From positions 1 to 64,000 of the IMG/VR virus record IMGVR_UViG_3300035670_000143: a stretch of DNA of 64,000 nt; one strand, 5' to 3'. The translations under genes were made by a program, and so were the position numbers. Under the pieces are notes generated by a model. That model ran no database searches, had not been told where the DNA came from, and saw only the letters and a program-made list of their open reading frames with translations. The stretch is from a virus. This document shows positions 32,827-42,100 of the stretch, piece by piece. Numbering within the stretch: the first letter of the stretch is position 1; each line of letters begins with the position of its first letter.

Positions 32827-34005
32827 ATGAATATTTGTGGAGCCGAAGGTTGCTCAGTTGAATTTGAACCTAATTCTTCAAATCAAAAGTACGCAGACCC
32901 TTCTTGTAGAAAAACACTAGACTCTTTAGGTCTGTGCAGATATAGAAAAGAAAATAACCTGGTAGATATGCCAGTCGATATAGAAACGGGTAAAAAAGTG
33001 GAATCCGATGCAGAATTAAGAGTTGCTTACTCTAAATTGCTTCAAGAATACGACAAGCTTAAAACTAAAAGCACTGATCTTTCGACAGCTGTATACCAGG
33101 CTGTCGTTGACACAGTAAAAACGCAAGAGCCAATTGCTTTGTCGCCAACATTTAATATTGTTAAATCAAAAAAAGATTCTAAGAATAAAGAGGTCGCTGT
33201 AGCAATTTTGGCAGATTGGCAGTTGGCAAAAGTAACACCAGATTATAACTCGTCAGTGTGTGAAAAAAGAATTGAAACTTTTGCAAACAAAGTCATTGAT
33301 TTAACGAATATTCAGCGTGCCGATCACCCTGTTGATGAAATAAGAATCTGGGCGTTAGGTGATATTGTTGAGGGGGAATTAATATTCCCAGGCCAGAGTT
33401 TCCTGGTTGATGGTGGTTTATATCGACAAGTAACTGTCGATGGTCCAAGAATCATGCGTAAATTTATTAACACAATGCTTGAAAACTTTAAAAAAGTTAC
33501 ATTTGTTGGTGTTATTGGAAATCATGGTGCTATTGGTGGTAGATCAAGAAGAGATCACGATCCAGAGACAAATGCTGATCGAATGCTTTATCGTATAGTT
33601 GAACTCATGTATGAAAAAGAGAAGAGAATTTCATTCAATATACCAGATGGTTATGGTGAAAGAAATTGGTATGCCATAGATAAGATCGGCAATTACAGTT
33701 CTTTACTACTTCATGGCGATCAGTTCAGCGGTCTTTCTACGATGTACTCGTTCCAGAAAAAAGTATATGGTTGGAAAGTTGGGGCTATAAAAGAACATTT
33801 TGATGATGTCTATTGTGGTCATTTCCACACGCCTACAAAGATGACATTCAATACGGTTCAGTTTAGAATCTCAGGTAGCCCAGAATCTACAAACACCTAT
33901 GCTATGGAGAGTTTGGCCGCTATTGGTCACCCTTCACAGGATTTGATGTTTGTTCACCCTGATAAGGGTATTGTCACAGCCGAATACACATGTTGGCTTG
34001 ACTAG
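32827..34005 (+). CDS. Calcineurin-like metallophosphoesterase with degenerate zinc motif
   Basis: 392 residues. The phosphoesterase domain (about 120-385) has the family motifs in order: ILADWQLA, ALGDIVEGE, GVIGNHGA, LLHGDQF and CGHFHTPT, giving the expected Asp, His and Asn metal ligands. The N-terminus (CGAEGCSVEFEPNSSNQKYA, then SCRK) resembles the small zinc motif of the 47138-47461 protein, but the third cysteine is replaced by alanine (YADPSC instead of YCSAEC). A coiled segment links the two. Actinophages often carry such enzymes near the lysis or replication modules; the substrate is unknown. The gene is probably leaderless. Confidence 0.8.
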   Translation: MNICGAEGCSVEFEPNSSNQKYADPSCRKTLDSLGLCRYRKENNLVDMPVDIETGKKVESDAELRVAYSKLLQEYDKLKTKSTDLSTAVYQAVVDTVKTQEPIALSPTFNIVKSKKDSKNKEVAVAILADWQLAKVTPDYNSSVCEKRIETFANKVIDLTNIQRADHPVDEIRIWALGDIVEGELIFPGQSFLVDGGLYRQVTVDGPRIMRKFINTMLENFKKVTFVGVIGNHGAIGGRSRRDHDPETNADRMLYRIVELMYEKEKRISFNIPDGYGERNWYAIDKIGNYSSLLLHGDQFSGLSTMYSFQKKVYGWKVGAIKEHFDDVYCGHFHTPTKMTFNTVQFRISGSPESTNTYAMESLAAIGHPSQDLMFVHPDKGIVTAEYTCWLD

Positions 34006-34013
34006 GAGGAAAT

Positions 34014-34211
34014 ATGAATAAGTTATATAAAGATATTTTAGAACGAGCAATTTGGACAGCAGCGCAAGCTTTTATTGCTGTTTATACCGTTGGTGGTATT
34101 GACGAATTAAAGTCTGCATTAACTGCAGCAGTTGCTGCTGGTATTAGCGTTGTTAAGGGATTTGCCGCTACCAAGATTGGCGACAAGGAAACTGCTGCTA
34201 CATTGAAATGA
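34014..34211 (+). CDS. Second holin-like small membrane protein
   Basis: 65 residues with a good AGGAGG upstream. ERAIWTAAQAFIAVYTV and SALTAAVAAGISVVKGFAA give two short hydrophobic helices separated by a turn, with a charged tail (KIGDKETAATLK). This resembles the r1t-type holins of actinophages more closely than the 2321 gene does. It is far from the endolysin gene (31 kb). Either it is the true holin working with a dispersed lysis system, or it serves another membrane role. It overlaps the next gene (ATGA). Confidence 0.65.
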   Translation: MNKLYKDILERAIWTAAQAFIAVYTVGGIDELKSALTAAVAAGISVVKGFAATKIGDKETAATLK

Positions 34212-34408
34212 AAGTTATATCTAGTCTCTCTTTTAAATGTTCTCATTGCAAAGGCTACAAATACATTGGTGATGAATATTACGCAATGTCAAAATGGCAC
34301 GTTGATTTAACGTGTATTAATTGTGGTCATTCAAAAGACATTGAGGTGATGGATCTGTATAAATTGTGTTTAAAACTTGGTGATCAAAGTGCAAGAATTA
34401 TTGAATAA
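34208..34408 (+). CDS. Zinc-ribbon protein
   Basis: 66 residues, with CSHCKGYKYIGDEYY and CINCGHSKDIE, two CxxC knuckles forming a classic zinc ribbon. It probably binds nucleic acid or another protein. The start overlaps the holin-like stop (ATGA), and its 3' end overlaps the MerR-like gene. Unknown function. Confidence 0.7.
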   Translation: MKVISSLSFKCSHCKGYKYIGDEYYAMSKWHVDLTCINCGHSKDIEVMDLYKLCLKLGDQSARIIE

Positions 34409-34838
34409 TAAATTTATACCAAATAAATTATATAAATTTGGTAATAAAATTGTAAAACTTAAAAAAGTTCAAAAAACTAAAAAAATAATAATTGCATTTG
34501 ATGTTGAAACAAATGAAGAAATATCCTTTCATACAGATAATGCAGACCTGGTTCTTCATCGCCTTTATACAATTGGCGAAATATCGAAAATTGTAGAAAG
34601 AAGACCTGATACTATACGCAAGTACGAAAAACGAGGGCTTTTGCCGAAACCTGAATCCTTCGAGGGGTCGGGATCGTATAAAAACTGGAGGCTATATAGC
34701 GCTTCCAACGTCTACGAGATGGTAGAATTCTTCAGCAATAGAACTTCCGGCAGACCAGCGCAGACCAGCAATGGTCTGCCGGATAGAATAAAAACCCTTA
34801 ATCAAAAAGTAAAATTAATCAACAAGAACCTCAAGTAA
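34377..34838 (+). CDS. MerR-like DNA-binding protein
   Basis: Up to 153 residues; possible starts are TTG 34377, GTG 34380 and GTG 34389, none with a clear ribosome-binding site. Residues about 65-120 form a MerR-type winged helix: LYTIGEISKIVERRPDTIRK (helix-turn-helix), YEKRGLLPKPE and NWRLYSASNVYEMVEFF. The N-terminal 60 residues are beta-rich and basic. No effector domain follows, so it is a minimal MerR/excisionase-like factor. A perfect palindrome lies inside the gene at 34747-34782. It precedes the replication module and may regulate it. Confidence 0.7.
   Translation: MVIKVQELLNNKFIPNKLYKFGNKIVKLKKVQKTKKIIIAFDVETNEEISFHTDNADLVLHRLYTIGEISKIVERRPDTIRKYEKRGLLPKPESFEGSGSYKNWRLYSASNVYEMVEFFSNRTSGRPAQTSNGLPDRIKTLNQKVKLINKNLK
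34747..34782 (+). repeat. Palindrome plus direct repeat inside the MerR-like gene
   Basis: CCGGCAGACCA (34747-34757) and TGGTCTGCCGG (34772-34782) are perfect inverted repeats. The 10-mer GCAGACCAGC is directly repeated at 34750-34759 and 34760-34769. It is much more GC-rich than its surroundings. It encodes Ser-Gly-Arg-Pro-type linker residues, so protein constraint is low. It could be an intragenic operator, RNA hairpin or attenuator. Confidence 0.6.
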
Positions 34839-34847
34839 GGAGTTATT

Positions 34848-35039
34848 ATGTTAAATGACAAGGCAGAAATCTGGGCTTCAATCGGTATCACCAAAAACCT
34901 TGGCAACTATGAATCACTTAGGCTAGATGCTGGTGGAAAGATTCTTGCTGATGATCTTAATGATCCCGATGCCTGGCAGAAACTTTGGAATTCTTTGGAC
35001 GAACAGATTGAGTCCAAACTTAGAGAACTAGACAAGTGA
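34848..35039 (+). CDS. Small acidic protein, unknown
   Basis: 63 residues, helical, acidic, beginning MLNDKAEIWASIGITKNLGN. AAGGAG is well placed upstream. It overlaps the next WhiB-like gene (GTGA). No family is recognised. It heads the run of replication genes and might be co-expressed with the WhiB-like protein. Confidence 0.6.
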   Translation: MLNDKAEIWASIGITKNLGNYESLRLDAGGKILADDLNDPDAWQKLWNSLDEQIESKLRELDK

Positions 35040-35287
35040 GTGATTGGCTTAAGAAAGCAGTTTGTAAAAACGACAAACACCCTGAATACTGGGTATCATA
35101 TAATTTGGAAAAAATTGACTATGCAAAAAATGGGTGCGATAAATGCACAGTTCATATTGAATGCTTTACAAACAGTATTTCTATTGACGATGAACCTGTT
35201 GGTGTTATTGCAGGGTTATCAGAGTTTGAGCGCTTACTTGCTCGCTGGGGGGAGGTGACTGATATAAATGGCTCTAATTGGGAATGA
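35036..35287 (+). CDS. WhiB-like Cys4 protein (divergent)
   Basis: 83 residues from GTG 35036. Cysteines at 10, 34, 37 and 43 give the WhiB spacing C...CxxCxxxxxC, and GVIAGLSEFER (56-66) occupies the place of the usual G[VI]WGG turn. WhiB proteins are Fe-S cluster regulators restricted to actinobacteria and their phages; they bind the host sigma factor. The turn is altered (no Trp), and the second half is Asp/Glu-rich. It may redirect host transcription. It is the first of three such genes and lies directly before the loader and helicase genes. Confidence 0.65.
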   Translation: MSDWLKKAVCKNDKHPEYWVSYNLEKIDYAKNGCDKCTVHIECFTNSISIDDEPVGVIAGLSEFERLLARWGEVTDINGSNWE

Positions 35288-35579
35288 TGTTATAGAAGTC
35301 TTTAAGATTTATTGTAAAGAATATAGCAAGTTATTTATACCTGACTCTCCCCGTCAGGATGAAGTTGCAAATAGTCTTGCTCAACACTATGATAGCGACA
35401 CACTACTTGATGCTATCAAGTGGTATATTGAAAAAGAAGATGGCCCTATTCTCATTTTTGACTTTGCTCTGAAATCCAGGGATTATGTTGAAAAGGTTAA
35501 AAAAGAAAAGGCATCAGTGGATAGATTTAAACAGACCGTTGCGGAGACTAGAAAGCTTATAGAAAATAATGAATTATGA
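35268..35579 (+). CDS. Putative helicase-loader-like protein
   Basis: 103 residues, all helical, with an N-terminal VIEVFKIYCKEYSKLF and a middle ILIFDFALKSRDYVEKVKKE. It overlaps the WhiB-like gene and the helicase gene at both ends. Small helical proteins directly before DnaB-type helicases often load the helicase or bind the ssDNA-binding protein. No motif is diagnostic, so this is a positional inference. Confidence 0.5.
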   Translation: MALIGNDVIEVFKIYCKEYSKLFIPDSPRQDEVANSLAQHYDSDTLLDAIKWYIEKEDGPILIFDFALKSRDYVEKVKKEKASVDRFKQTVAETRKLIENNEL

Positions 35580-36789
35580 AATGCGCTTAATTAATTCGAT
35601 TGTTGAAACCGGTGATATGGTGACAGCAGTCAATCAAGGCGTTGATGGTGTATTCTCTGAATATAGAGATATTTGGAACTTTGTTCTTAGTCATTATGAT
35701 AAGCATAATAAAGCACCATCAAAAGATACCATCAAGTCACATTTTTCTGATTTTGAATTTATTAATGCAACTGAGCCTATTGAATATTATATAGATCAAG
35801 CAAAAAAGGAATCGTTATCAATACAGACTCGTCGTATTGTTGCTCAGGCGCATTCTTTACTTGGTGAAATGGGACCAAAAGAGGCACTATCTTTTTTGAT
35901 GGAAAATACGTCAAAGCTCTATAAATATTCTAGCAATCTTAAAGATACAGATCTTGTCAGTGAATGGCGTGATCGCTTCGAAGATTTGAAAGAAAGAGCT
36001 AGTAATCCAGATAAAAATACTCTAGGTATTCCTAGCGGTGTGTCTGTAATTGATAAGGTATTTGGTGGTTGGCAGCCGGGTGATTTTATTGTCTTATTAG
36101 GTTGGACCGGTGTTGGCAAATCGTTTATTGCTAGACTATTCGCTGTAAATGCCTGGCGTGCTGGATATCGCCCAATGATTATCTCATTAGAGATGAATAA
36201 ACAGCAAGAGGGGCAGAGACTTGATACCTTACTAAACAATGGTGAGGGTAACTTTACTAACACAGATTTAGTAAAAGCAAATCCAGGCATTGTTGATCGA
36301 TATGGTCAATGGGCGGAAGTTACGTTTGAAGGTAAACAACCTATTTATTTGATTACATCTGAAGGTCTTGAAACAGCCGACCAGAATATGGTTCAGGCAA
36401 AAATTGATCAGTATCAACCAGATATGGTTATTCTTGATTATCATGGGCTGTTTGATGACTCAACTGGTGCTAAGAACGAAACAGAAAAAGCTAAGAATTT
36501 GTCTAAAGCTTTTAAAAGAATAGCAGTTAAAAACAATGTGCCAATTATTGACGTTGCTGCTGTAACTATGTCTGATGGTCATAGTGAAAGACCACCTGAA
36601 CTTGAAGAAGTTGCTTGGTCAAAGCAGTTGGCTTATGATGCTGATCTTGTTCTTGCTATTCATAGAGAATATAACTCTGATGTTTTTCAAGTTGTGTCTA
36701 GAAAAGTAAGAAGAGCTACGCATTTTGGTTTTTATTTGAAATGGAACCTTGAAACAGGTAAATGGAATGAGGAATGGGATCTTACATGA
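35569..36789 (+). CDS. DnaB-type replicative helicase
   Basis: 406 residues. After a helical N-terminal domain (1-125), the RecA-like motor shows Walker A GWTGVGKS (178-185), PMIISLEMNKQQ, a Walker B-type MVILDYHGLF, and a late AYDADLVLAIHRE. IPSGVSVIDKVFGGWQPGDFI is the usual DnaB entry segment. It unwinds DNA at the phage fork, driven by ATP. It is coupled to the loader-like gene upstream and to the next gene (ATGA). Confidence 0.85.
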   Translation: MNYEMRLINSIVETGDMVTAVNQGVDGVFSEYRDIWNFVLSHYDKHNKAPSKDTIKSHFSDFEFINATEPIEYYIDQAKKESLSIQTRRIVAQAHSLLGEMGPKEALSFLMENTSKLYKYSSNLKDTDLVSEWRDRFEDLKERASNPDKNTLGIPSGVSVIDKVFGGWQPGDFIVLLGWTGVGKSFIARLFAVNAWRAGYRPMIISLEMNKQQEGQRLDTLLNNGEGNFTNTDLVKANPGIVDRYGQWAEVTFEGKQPIYLITSEGLETADQNMVQAKIDQYQPDMVILDYHGLFDDSTGAKNETEKAKNLSKAFKRIAVKNNVPIIDVAAVTMSDGHSERPPELEEVAWSKQLAYDADLVLAIHREYNSDVFQVVSRKVRRATHFGFYLKWNLETGKWNEEWDLT

Positions 36790-36983
36790 AAGTCAAATTA
36801 GATGAAAATGTTATCTATGTTCTAAATGGTATTAGTCGTGATGTAGAAACTATTGCACGGCTAAGACCCTGGATTGAAGATGAAATAAGAAATACATTTG
36901 GTGATTTTTCTTTTACAAAATTATATACTGATTATAAACCAAATAATGAAACATTCGAATACAAAATTGTCTTCTACAAGTAG
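36786..36983 (+). CDS. Small protein, unknown
   Basis: 65 residues from ATG 36786 inside the helicase stop. It has a short beta-alpha-beta layout (VIYVLNGISRDVETIARLRP, then NETFEYKIVFYK). Its 3' end overlaps the primase start by 38 bases. No known family. By position it may be a replisome accessory. Confidence 0.55.
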   Translation: MKVKLDENVIYVLNGISRDVETIARLRPWIEDEIRNTFGDFSFTKLYTDYKPNNETFEYKIVFYK

Positions 36984-37881
36984 TCTCGAATCGGAAATAA
37001 AAAAACTCTTCTCTGAATATAATGTTATTATACAAACAGAGAGTGGTAAAGAGGCAACTATATACTGCCCTTTTCACAAGAACACGCATAGCCCTGCTTT
37101 CTATATAAATTTAAAAACAGGTTTATGGCAGTGCTTTAATCCATCTTGTGATAAAAGAGGTAACTTTAGACAACTGTATAAACATTTTACAGGTAGATCT
37201 TTTGGTTATCAAAAAGCTCTAGACCCAGTAAATCTTCAACGTGAATTAGAATTAGGTCTTTCTAAAAAAGTTGAAGATAATTTAGACATTGACTCTATTG
37301 AGATTGATTATCATAGCGATGATATTAAAATGCTGGAGTCATTAATTGAAAGAGGGTTCTCCACAGAGACTCTTCAATATCTTGATATAGGTTTTTCCAA
37401 GGTAAAAGATAGAGTCGTCATACCAGTTAGAGATGTCAATTTTAAAGTTGTAGGTCTAATTGGTAGAGCTATACATGATTGGCAAGATCCTAGATACTTG
37501 TATAACAAAGGTTTTAAACGAGCCGATGTTTTGTTCAATATACAGAATGCAAAAAAGTATGATGAGTGTATAGTTGTAGAAGGCAGTCTAGACTGCGCCA
37601 AGGTAGTGCAGTCTGGGTTTAAAAATTGTGTAGCAACTCTTGGAGCTAAAATATCAGAAAATCAATCATCGATGCTCAGAAAATGGTTTGATAGAATAAT
37701 CATATTTTCTGACAATGATGAGGCTGGTCTCGCCATGAGGGATGCTATAATAAAGTCTTGCGAGGGCAAAGACATATACATTATGTCAATACCTGACGGT
37801 CTTAAAGACCCAGGCGAAATGTCTGAGCAGGAAATACAACAATCATATAATAAAAAAATTTCCATTATTGGAGGAAGGTAG
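36946..37881 (+). CDS. DnaG-type primase
   Basis: 311 residues from ATG 36946. A CHC2 zinc domain (Cys41, His44, Cys63, Cys68: CPFHKNTHSP...CFNPSC) is followed by a Toprim domain with CIVVEGSLDCAKVVQSG and IIFSDNDEAGLAMRD. The middle linker carries the usual DRVVIPVRDVNFKVVGL RNA-polymerase strand. It lacks the DnaB-binding C-terminal domain of bacterial DnaG, as most phage primases do. It lays down primers for the polymerase III at 39117. Confidence 0.85.
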   Translation: MKHSNTKLSSTSSLESEIKKLFSEYNVIIQTESGKEATIYCPFHKNTHSPAFYINLKTGLWQCFNPSCDKRGNFRQLYKHFTGRSFGYQKALDPVNLQRELELGLSKKVEDNLDIDSIEIDYHSDDIKMLESLIERGFSTETLQYLDIGFSKVKDRVVIPVRDVNFKVVGLIGRAIHDWQDPRYLYNKGFKRADVLFNIQNAKKYDECIVVEGSLDCAKVVQSGFKNCVATLGAKISENQSSMLRKWFDRIIIFSDNDEAGLAMRDAIIKSCEGKDIYIMSIPDGLKDPGEMSEQEIQQSYNKKISIIGGR

Positions 37882-37886
37882 GATAC

Positions 37887-38528
37887 ATGTTTGATTCATT
37901 AAAAACACTAAAAGATTTGGAAAAGAATATTCCAACAAAGGCCGGGGGGGCAGGAGTTAAGAAGTTCTTCTCCATATCTTCCGGTGAAACATTTAAAATT
38001 AGATTCCGTCAGGAATTAACTGAGGATTCTAAGAATTTTGACGAAGATATGGGTACAGCAATTACTGTTCCTGTTGTTACTTCGCCTATCAATTGGAAGT
38101 GGCGTGCTGCTTCTACTGCGGGGCTTGAGAAGTTCAATTATCGTTGTTGGGCAAGTGAGCAGATTTCCAAGGATACTCGTTGGAAGCCGAAGCCTCATTT
38201 GTTGATTAATGTTGCTGTTGAAACTGAGCCTGGTACTTGGGAGCCTCGTATCATTGATACTACGTTTAATCAGCGGCATATTGGTTTAACACTCATTGAA
38301 TATGCTAAGGAGTTTGGAACGATTACTGATCGTTATTACAAGTACAGCCGTACTGGTTCTGGCGCTCAGGATACTAACTACACGCTTATTCCTCTGGACC
38401 AATCACCAATGCCAGACAATATTAGATCATTGCCTACGCATGATCTTAATACTGTTTACATGACGCTTCCTTATGCGAAGCAAGAATCTTTCTTTACCAC
38501 TGGCGAGTTGTCGAAAGACGAGTGGTGA
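37887..38528 (+). CDS. ssDNA-binding protein (phage type)
   Basis: 213 residues. The pattern KKFFSISSGETFKIRFRQEL, FNYRCWASEQISKDTRWKPK and HLLINVAVETE, with a mostly OB-like beta profile and an acidic C-terminus (SKDEW), resembles the ssDNA-binding proteins of actinophages. It lies between primase and polymerase. Codons are more GC-ending than in neighbours, in line with high expression. A GC-rich hairpin follows at 38539-38566. It would coat replication-fork DNA. Confidence 0.7.
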   Translation: MFDSLKTLKDLEKNIPTKAGGAGVKKFFSISSGETFKIRFRQELTEDSKNFDEDMGTAITVPVVTSPINWKWRAASTAGLEKFNYRCWASEQISKDTRWKPKPHLLINVAVETEPGTWEPRIIDTTFNQRHIGLTLIEYAKEFGTITDRYYKYSRTGSGAQDTNYTLIPLDQSPMPDNIRSLPTHDLNTVYMTLPYAKQESFFTTGELSKDEW

Positions 38529-38538
38529 GAAACTGCGT

Positions 38539-38566
38539 TGCCGGCAGGGAGAGATCCCTGCCGGCA
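38539..38566 (+). terminator. GC-rich hairpin after the ssDNA-binding gene
   Basis: TGCCGGCAGGGA (38539-38550) and TCCCTGCCGGCA (38555-38566) form a perfect 12-bp stem with a 4-base loop. No U tract follows, so it is more likely a transcript-stabilising or attenuating element than a full terminator; it ends 11 bases before the next ATG. Confidence 0.6.
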
Positions 38567-38577
38567 GGGGCATTACC

Positions 38578-39117
38578 ATGAATAAAAATATATGTCTTGA
38601 TCTTGATGGTGTTATTACTGACATTGGTGCAAGTTTAAAATCTTGTGCTGAAAAAGATCTTATTGACTTTGATGCCTCACATATAGGTGAAGCTTTGCTA
38701 ACACCAGATGGTGTTGATTATCTTGAGTTTATATTTGAAGATCCTCTTTTTTGGAGGAATCTTAAGCCAATTCAAAGTTCATGGCATGCAATCAATGATT
38801 GGTTCATGTCAGGCTATGACATCATATTTGTAACAGCCAGACGTTCCGAAGCATCTATTGGAGAAATAACTCCTTGGCTAGATGGTTGGCGTGTCATGTA
38901 TTCTGATATTATTGTGTGCGATATGGGATATAAGTACGAGCATTTAGTTAAATTAAATCCTATTTTTTACATAGATGACAACCCTTCTGAAATTAAAACC
39001 ATAAACAAAAAGACTAGTATCAATTCATTTGTTATTAAACATTGGTATAATGAACATTTACTTGATAAGTCTACTAACTGGATTAACGACATTTCTCACA
39101 TACAGGTTCAAAAATAG
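38578..39117 (+). CDS. HAD-family phosphatase (5'-nucleotidase-like)
   Basis: 179 residues from ATG 38578 (GGGG spaced 7 bases upstream). ICLDLDGVITD holds the DxDG nucleophile motif, IIFVTARRSE is the second HAD motif and FYIDDNPSEI the acidic third motif, so all three are present. It probably dephosphorylates a nucleotide or sugar phosphate. The gene lies between replication genes and overlaps polymerase by one base. The substrate is unknown. Confidence 0.75.
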   Translation: MNKNICLDLDGVITDIGASLKSCAEKDLIDFDASHIGEALLTPDGVDYLEFIFEDPLFWRNLKPIQSSWHAINDWFMSGYDIIFVTARRSEASIGEITPWLDGWRVMYSDIIVCDMGYKYEHLVKLNPIFYIDDNPSEIKTINKKTSINSFVIKHWYNEHLLDKSTNWINDISHIQVQK

Positions 39118-42100
39118 TGACTGATTTTGTTCACCTACACTGCCATTCTGAGTATTCACTTTTGGATGGTATGTCTACTCCACTTGATATAGCAACTATT
39201 GCATCTACTAATGGTCAATATGCTGCTTCTATCACAGATCACGGTACAATGGGGGGTGTATTAAAGTTTCAAAATGCCTGTAAAAATACGGGTGTAAAGC
39301 CAATATTTGGTATTGAAGCATACTTTGTTGACTCTGTTGATAGAGATGGTGATGGTCGCCATGAGCGTTTTCATTTAATTTTGCTTGCTAAAAACAATGA
39401 GGGGCTACAAAAGTTATTCAAAGCAAGCCAGGTCGGTTGGACAAATAATTTTTATTATAAGCCTCGCATGGATTTTAATCTACTAGAAGATCTAGTAGAC
39501 AATGATATTGTTGCACTATCTGGTTGTCTTGGTGGTGCTATTTGTAAGGCAATTGAGGCCGGTAATACGGCGAGGGCAGAACAATTGTCTGAGCGTTTCA
39601 TCAAGATTTTCGGTGATGATTTTTATTATGAAGTCCAAGCCTGGAATCCTGCTCATATAAACAAAGGTTTATTTGATTTAGCAGCTTCGTTTGGTAAGAA
39701 ACCGGTCGCTACTGCTGATTGTCACTTCCCAACTTATGAAGATCATGGCCATGAAGAAGTTCTACTAATGATCTCTCAGTATCCTTCTCTTAATGCTGGT
39801 GATCTTCGTAAGGCTAGGGAGAATATTCGTCATGATGGTAGCATCATCGACAAAATGAATTCTATGTACCCTGATCGCTTTCTGCGATTTGATGAGATTA
39901 ATCCTTATATTGCTTCTGCTTCTGAGATTCAGTCTTGGTTTCAGGAGGTTGGGGTTGATAGGATTGACATCCTCGAAAATACTATGGAAGTGGCTGAGAA
40001 GTGTAGTGCGGAGATTCCGACTAAGCAGAGGCTTCTTCCTAAGTTTATGAAGTCGCTTGATTCGGATGAGTATTTGAGGGAGGTTGCTACTTTTGAGTTG
40101 AAACAGCGTGGCCTCGGTCAAGACTATGCAGATCGTTTGGATGAGGAGTTGGGGATTATTTCTCGTCTTGGTTTTAGTGACTATTTTTTGATGGTGTGGG
40201 ATTTGGTGAAGTGGGCTGACAATAATCATGTTGGTCGTGGGCCTGGTCGTGGTTCTGTTGGTGGTAGTTTGTTGGCGTTTTTGTTGGATATTTCTAAGGT
40301 TGATCCGATCAAGTATGGTTTGTTGTTTTCTCGGTTTTTGAATCCTGAGAGAAATGACTATCCTGATATTGATTTGGATTTTGAAGATAAGCAACGTGAT
40401 CGTGTTAAAGAGTATTTAAAGGAGAGGTGGGGTAGTGACAATGTTGCGGCGATTTCGATTTATGGTACGTTTAAGGCCAAGAGTGTGGTCAAGGACATAT
40501 CCCGTGTATATCAAGTACCGTTCGAGGAAATCAATAATATTACGCCGTTTTTTGAAACGCTAGATGAACTTGAGCAGTCGCCTAAGGGTAAGGTTTTTAA
40601 TTCTAAGTATCCTGATGTTTTGCCGATTGCTCGTAAGTTGGAGAATCGTATTCGTACTGCTGGTATTCATGCTGCTGGTATGGTTGTTTCTTCTGTGCCT
40701 TTGAGTGATGTTTGTCCGGTGGAGAGTCGTAAGAATTCTGGTGGTGATGCTAGGGCGCTTGTTACGGCTTTTGATATGGAGGACGCTGAGGCTGTTGGGT
40801 TGATTAAGGTTGATGTTCTTGGTCTTCGTATGGTTTCTGTGGTTAAGGATTGTTTGCAAAAGATTCGTGAGCGCCACGGTGTTGATGTAACGGATTTGTC
40901 TCTTCAACTTGATGATGAGGTTGTGTTCAAGAACTTTAATGACGGTAATACGGTCGGTATTTTTCAGGTTGATGCTGCTGCTTATCGTAATTTGATTGAG
41001 CGTATGGGTATTTCTGATTTTAATGATCTTGCTGTGAGTAATGCTCTTGTTCGTCCGGGTGCTTTGCTTTCTCAGGGTCAGCGTTATATTGATTGTAAGA
41101 AGGGTGTGGAGAAGCCTAAGTATCCTCATCCGTCTGTTGAGGGTATTTTAAAGGAAACTTATGGCACGGTGATCTTTCAGGAGCAGTTGATGCAAATGGC
41201 TGTGAGTATTTCTGGTTTCTCTTGGGCTGATGCTGACAAGCTTCGTAAGATTATTGGTAAGAAGCGTGATGCTGCTGAGTTTGAGCAGTTCAAGGATAAG
41301 TTTATTAATAATGCTATTATTGATAAGTCTGCTGCTAAGAAGATGTGGGCTGAGTTTGAGTTAGCGGCTTTGTATATGTTTAATAAGTCGCATGCTGTCG
41401 CTTATTCTATGTTGTCTTATCAGACAATGTGGTTGAAGGTTCATTATCCGATGGAGTTCATATGGTCGTTATTGTATAACGAAGAAGCTCAGGATCGTAT
41501 TACTGCTTATCTTATGGAAGCGAATAGACTTGGAATTGTAGTTAATCCGCCAGATGTTAATTTGTCTGATGAGTCTTTTTCTATTGATGACGATGGTATT
41601 CGTTTTGGTCTGAGGAATGTTGCTAATTGTGGTACGAGTGCCATCACTGAGATTATGGCGAAGCGTCCTTTTAGTTCCTTTGAAGAGTTTTCTGCTAAAT
41701 GTAGTAAAAGAGCTATCAACTCTAAGTTGAGGGATAACCTTGATAAGGTTGGTGCTTATAGTAGTATGAATTATGTTTCTTCTTATGATCATGAGAAGTA
41801 TTATCTTCCTGTTCTTGGTTTTGCTATTAATCTTAATCAAGAGGAGAATGAGATTGATAAGTATGTTCAGCCTTTAGCCGGTTTCCACGAGATCAATTCT
41901 CCTTTGACGTTTGTGAAGGCCGTGGTGCGTTCTACGAAGAAAACACCACAATATCTCCGTGTGGAAATAGAAGACCAATCTGGATCTACCACGATCTTTT
42001 GTGATCGCAATGCTGAAATTGCTAACCGTGATCTCATTTATGCTCTGATTGGAGACAGAACATTACATATGTTCTGTAATGCATATGAATATGCTTCGTC

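Noticed and set aside
39765-41840. Long antisense ORFs inside the polymerase gene
   Set aside because: They follow from local codon choice of the polymerase; their translations are Ile/Arg/Asn-rich with no domain, and they have no start signal.
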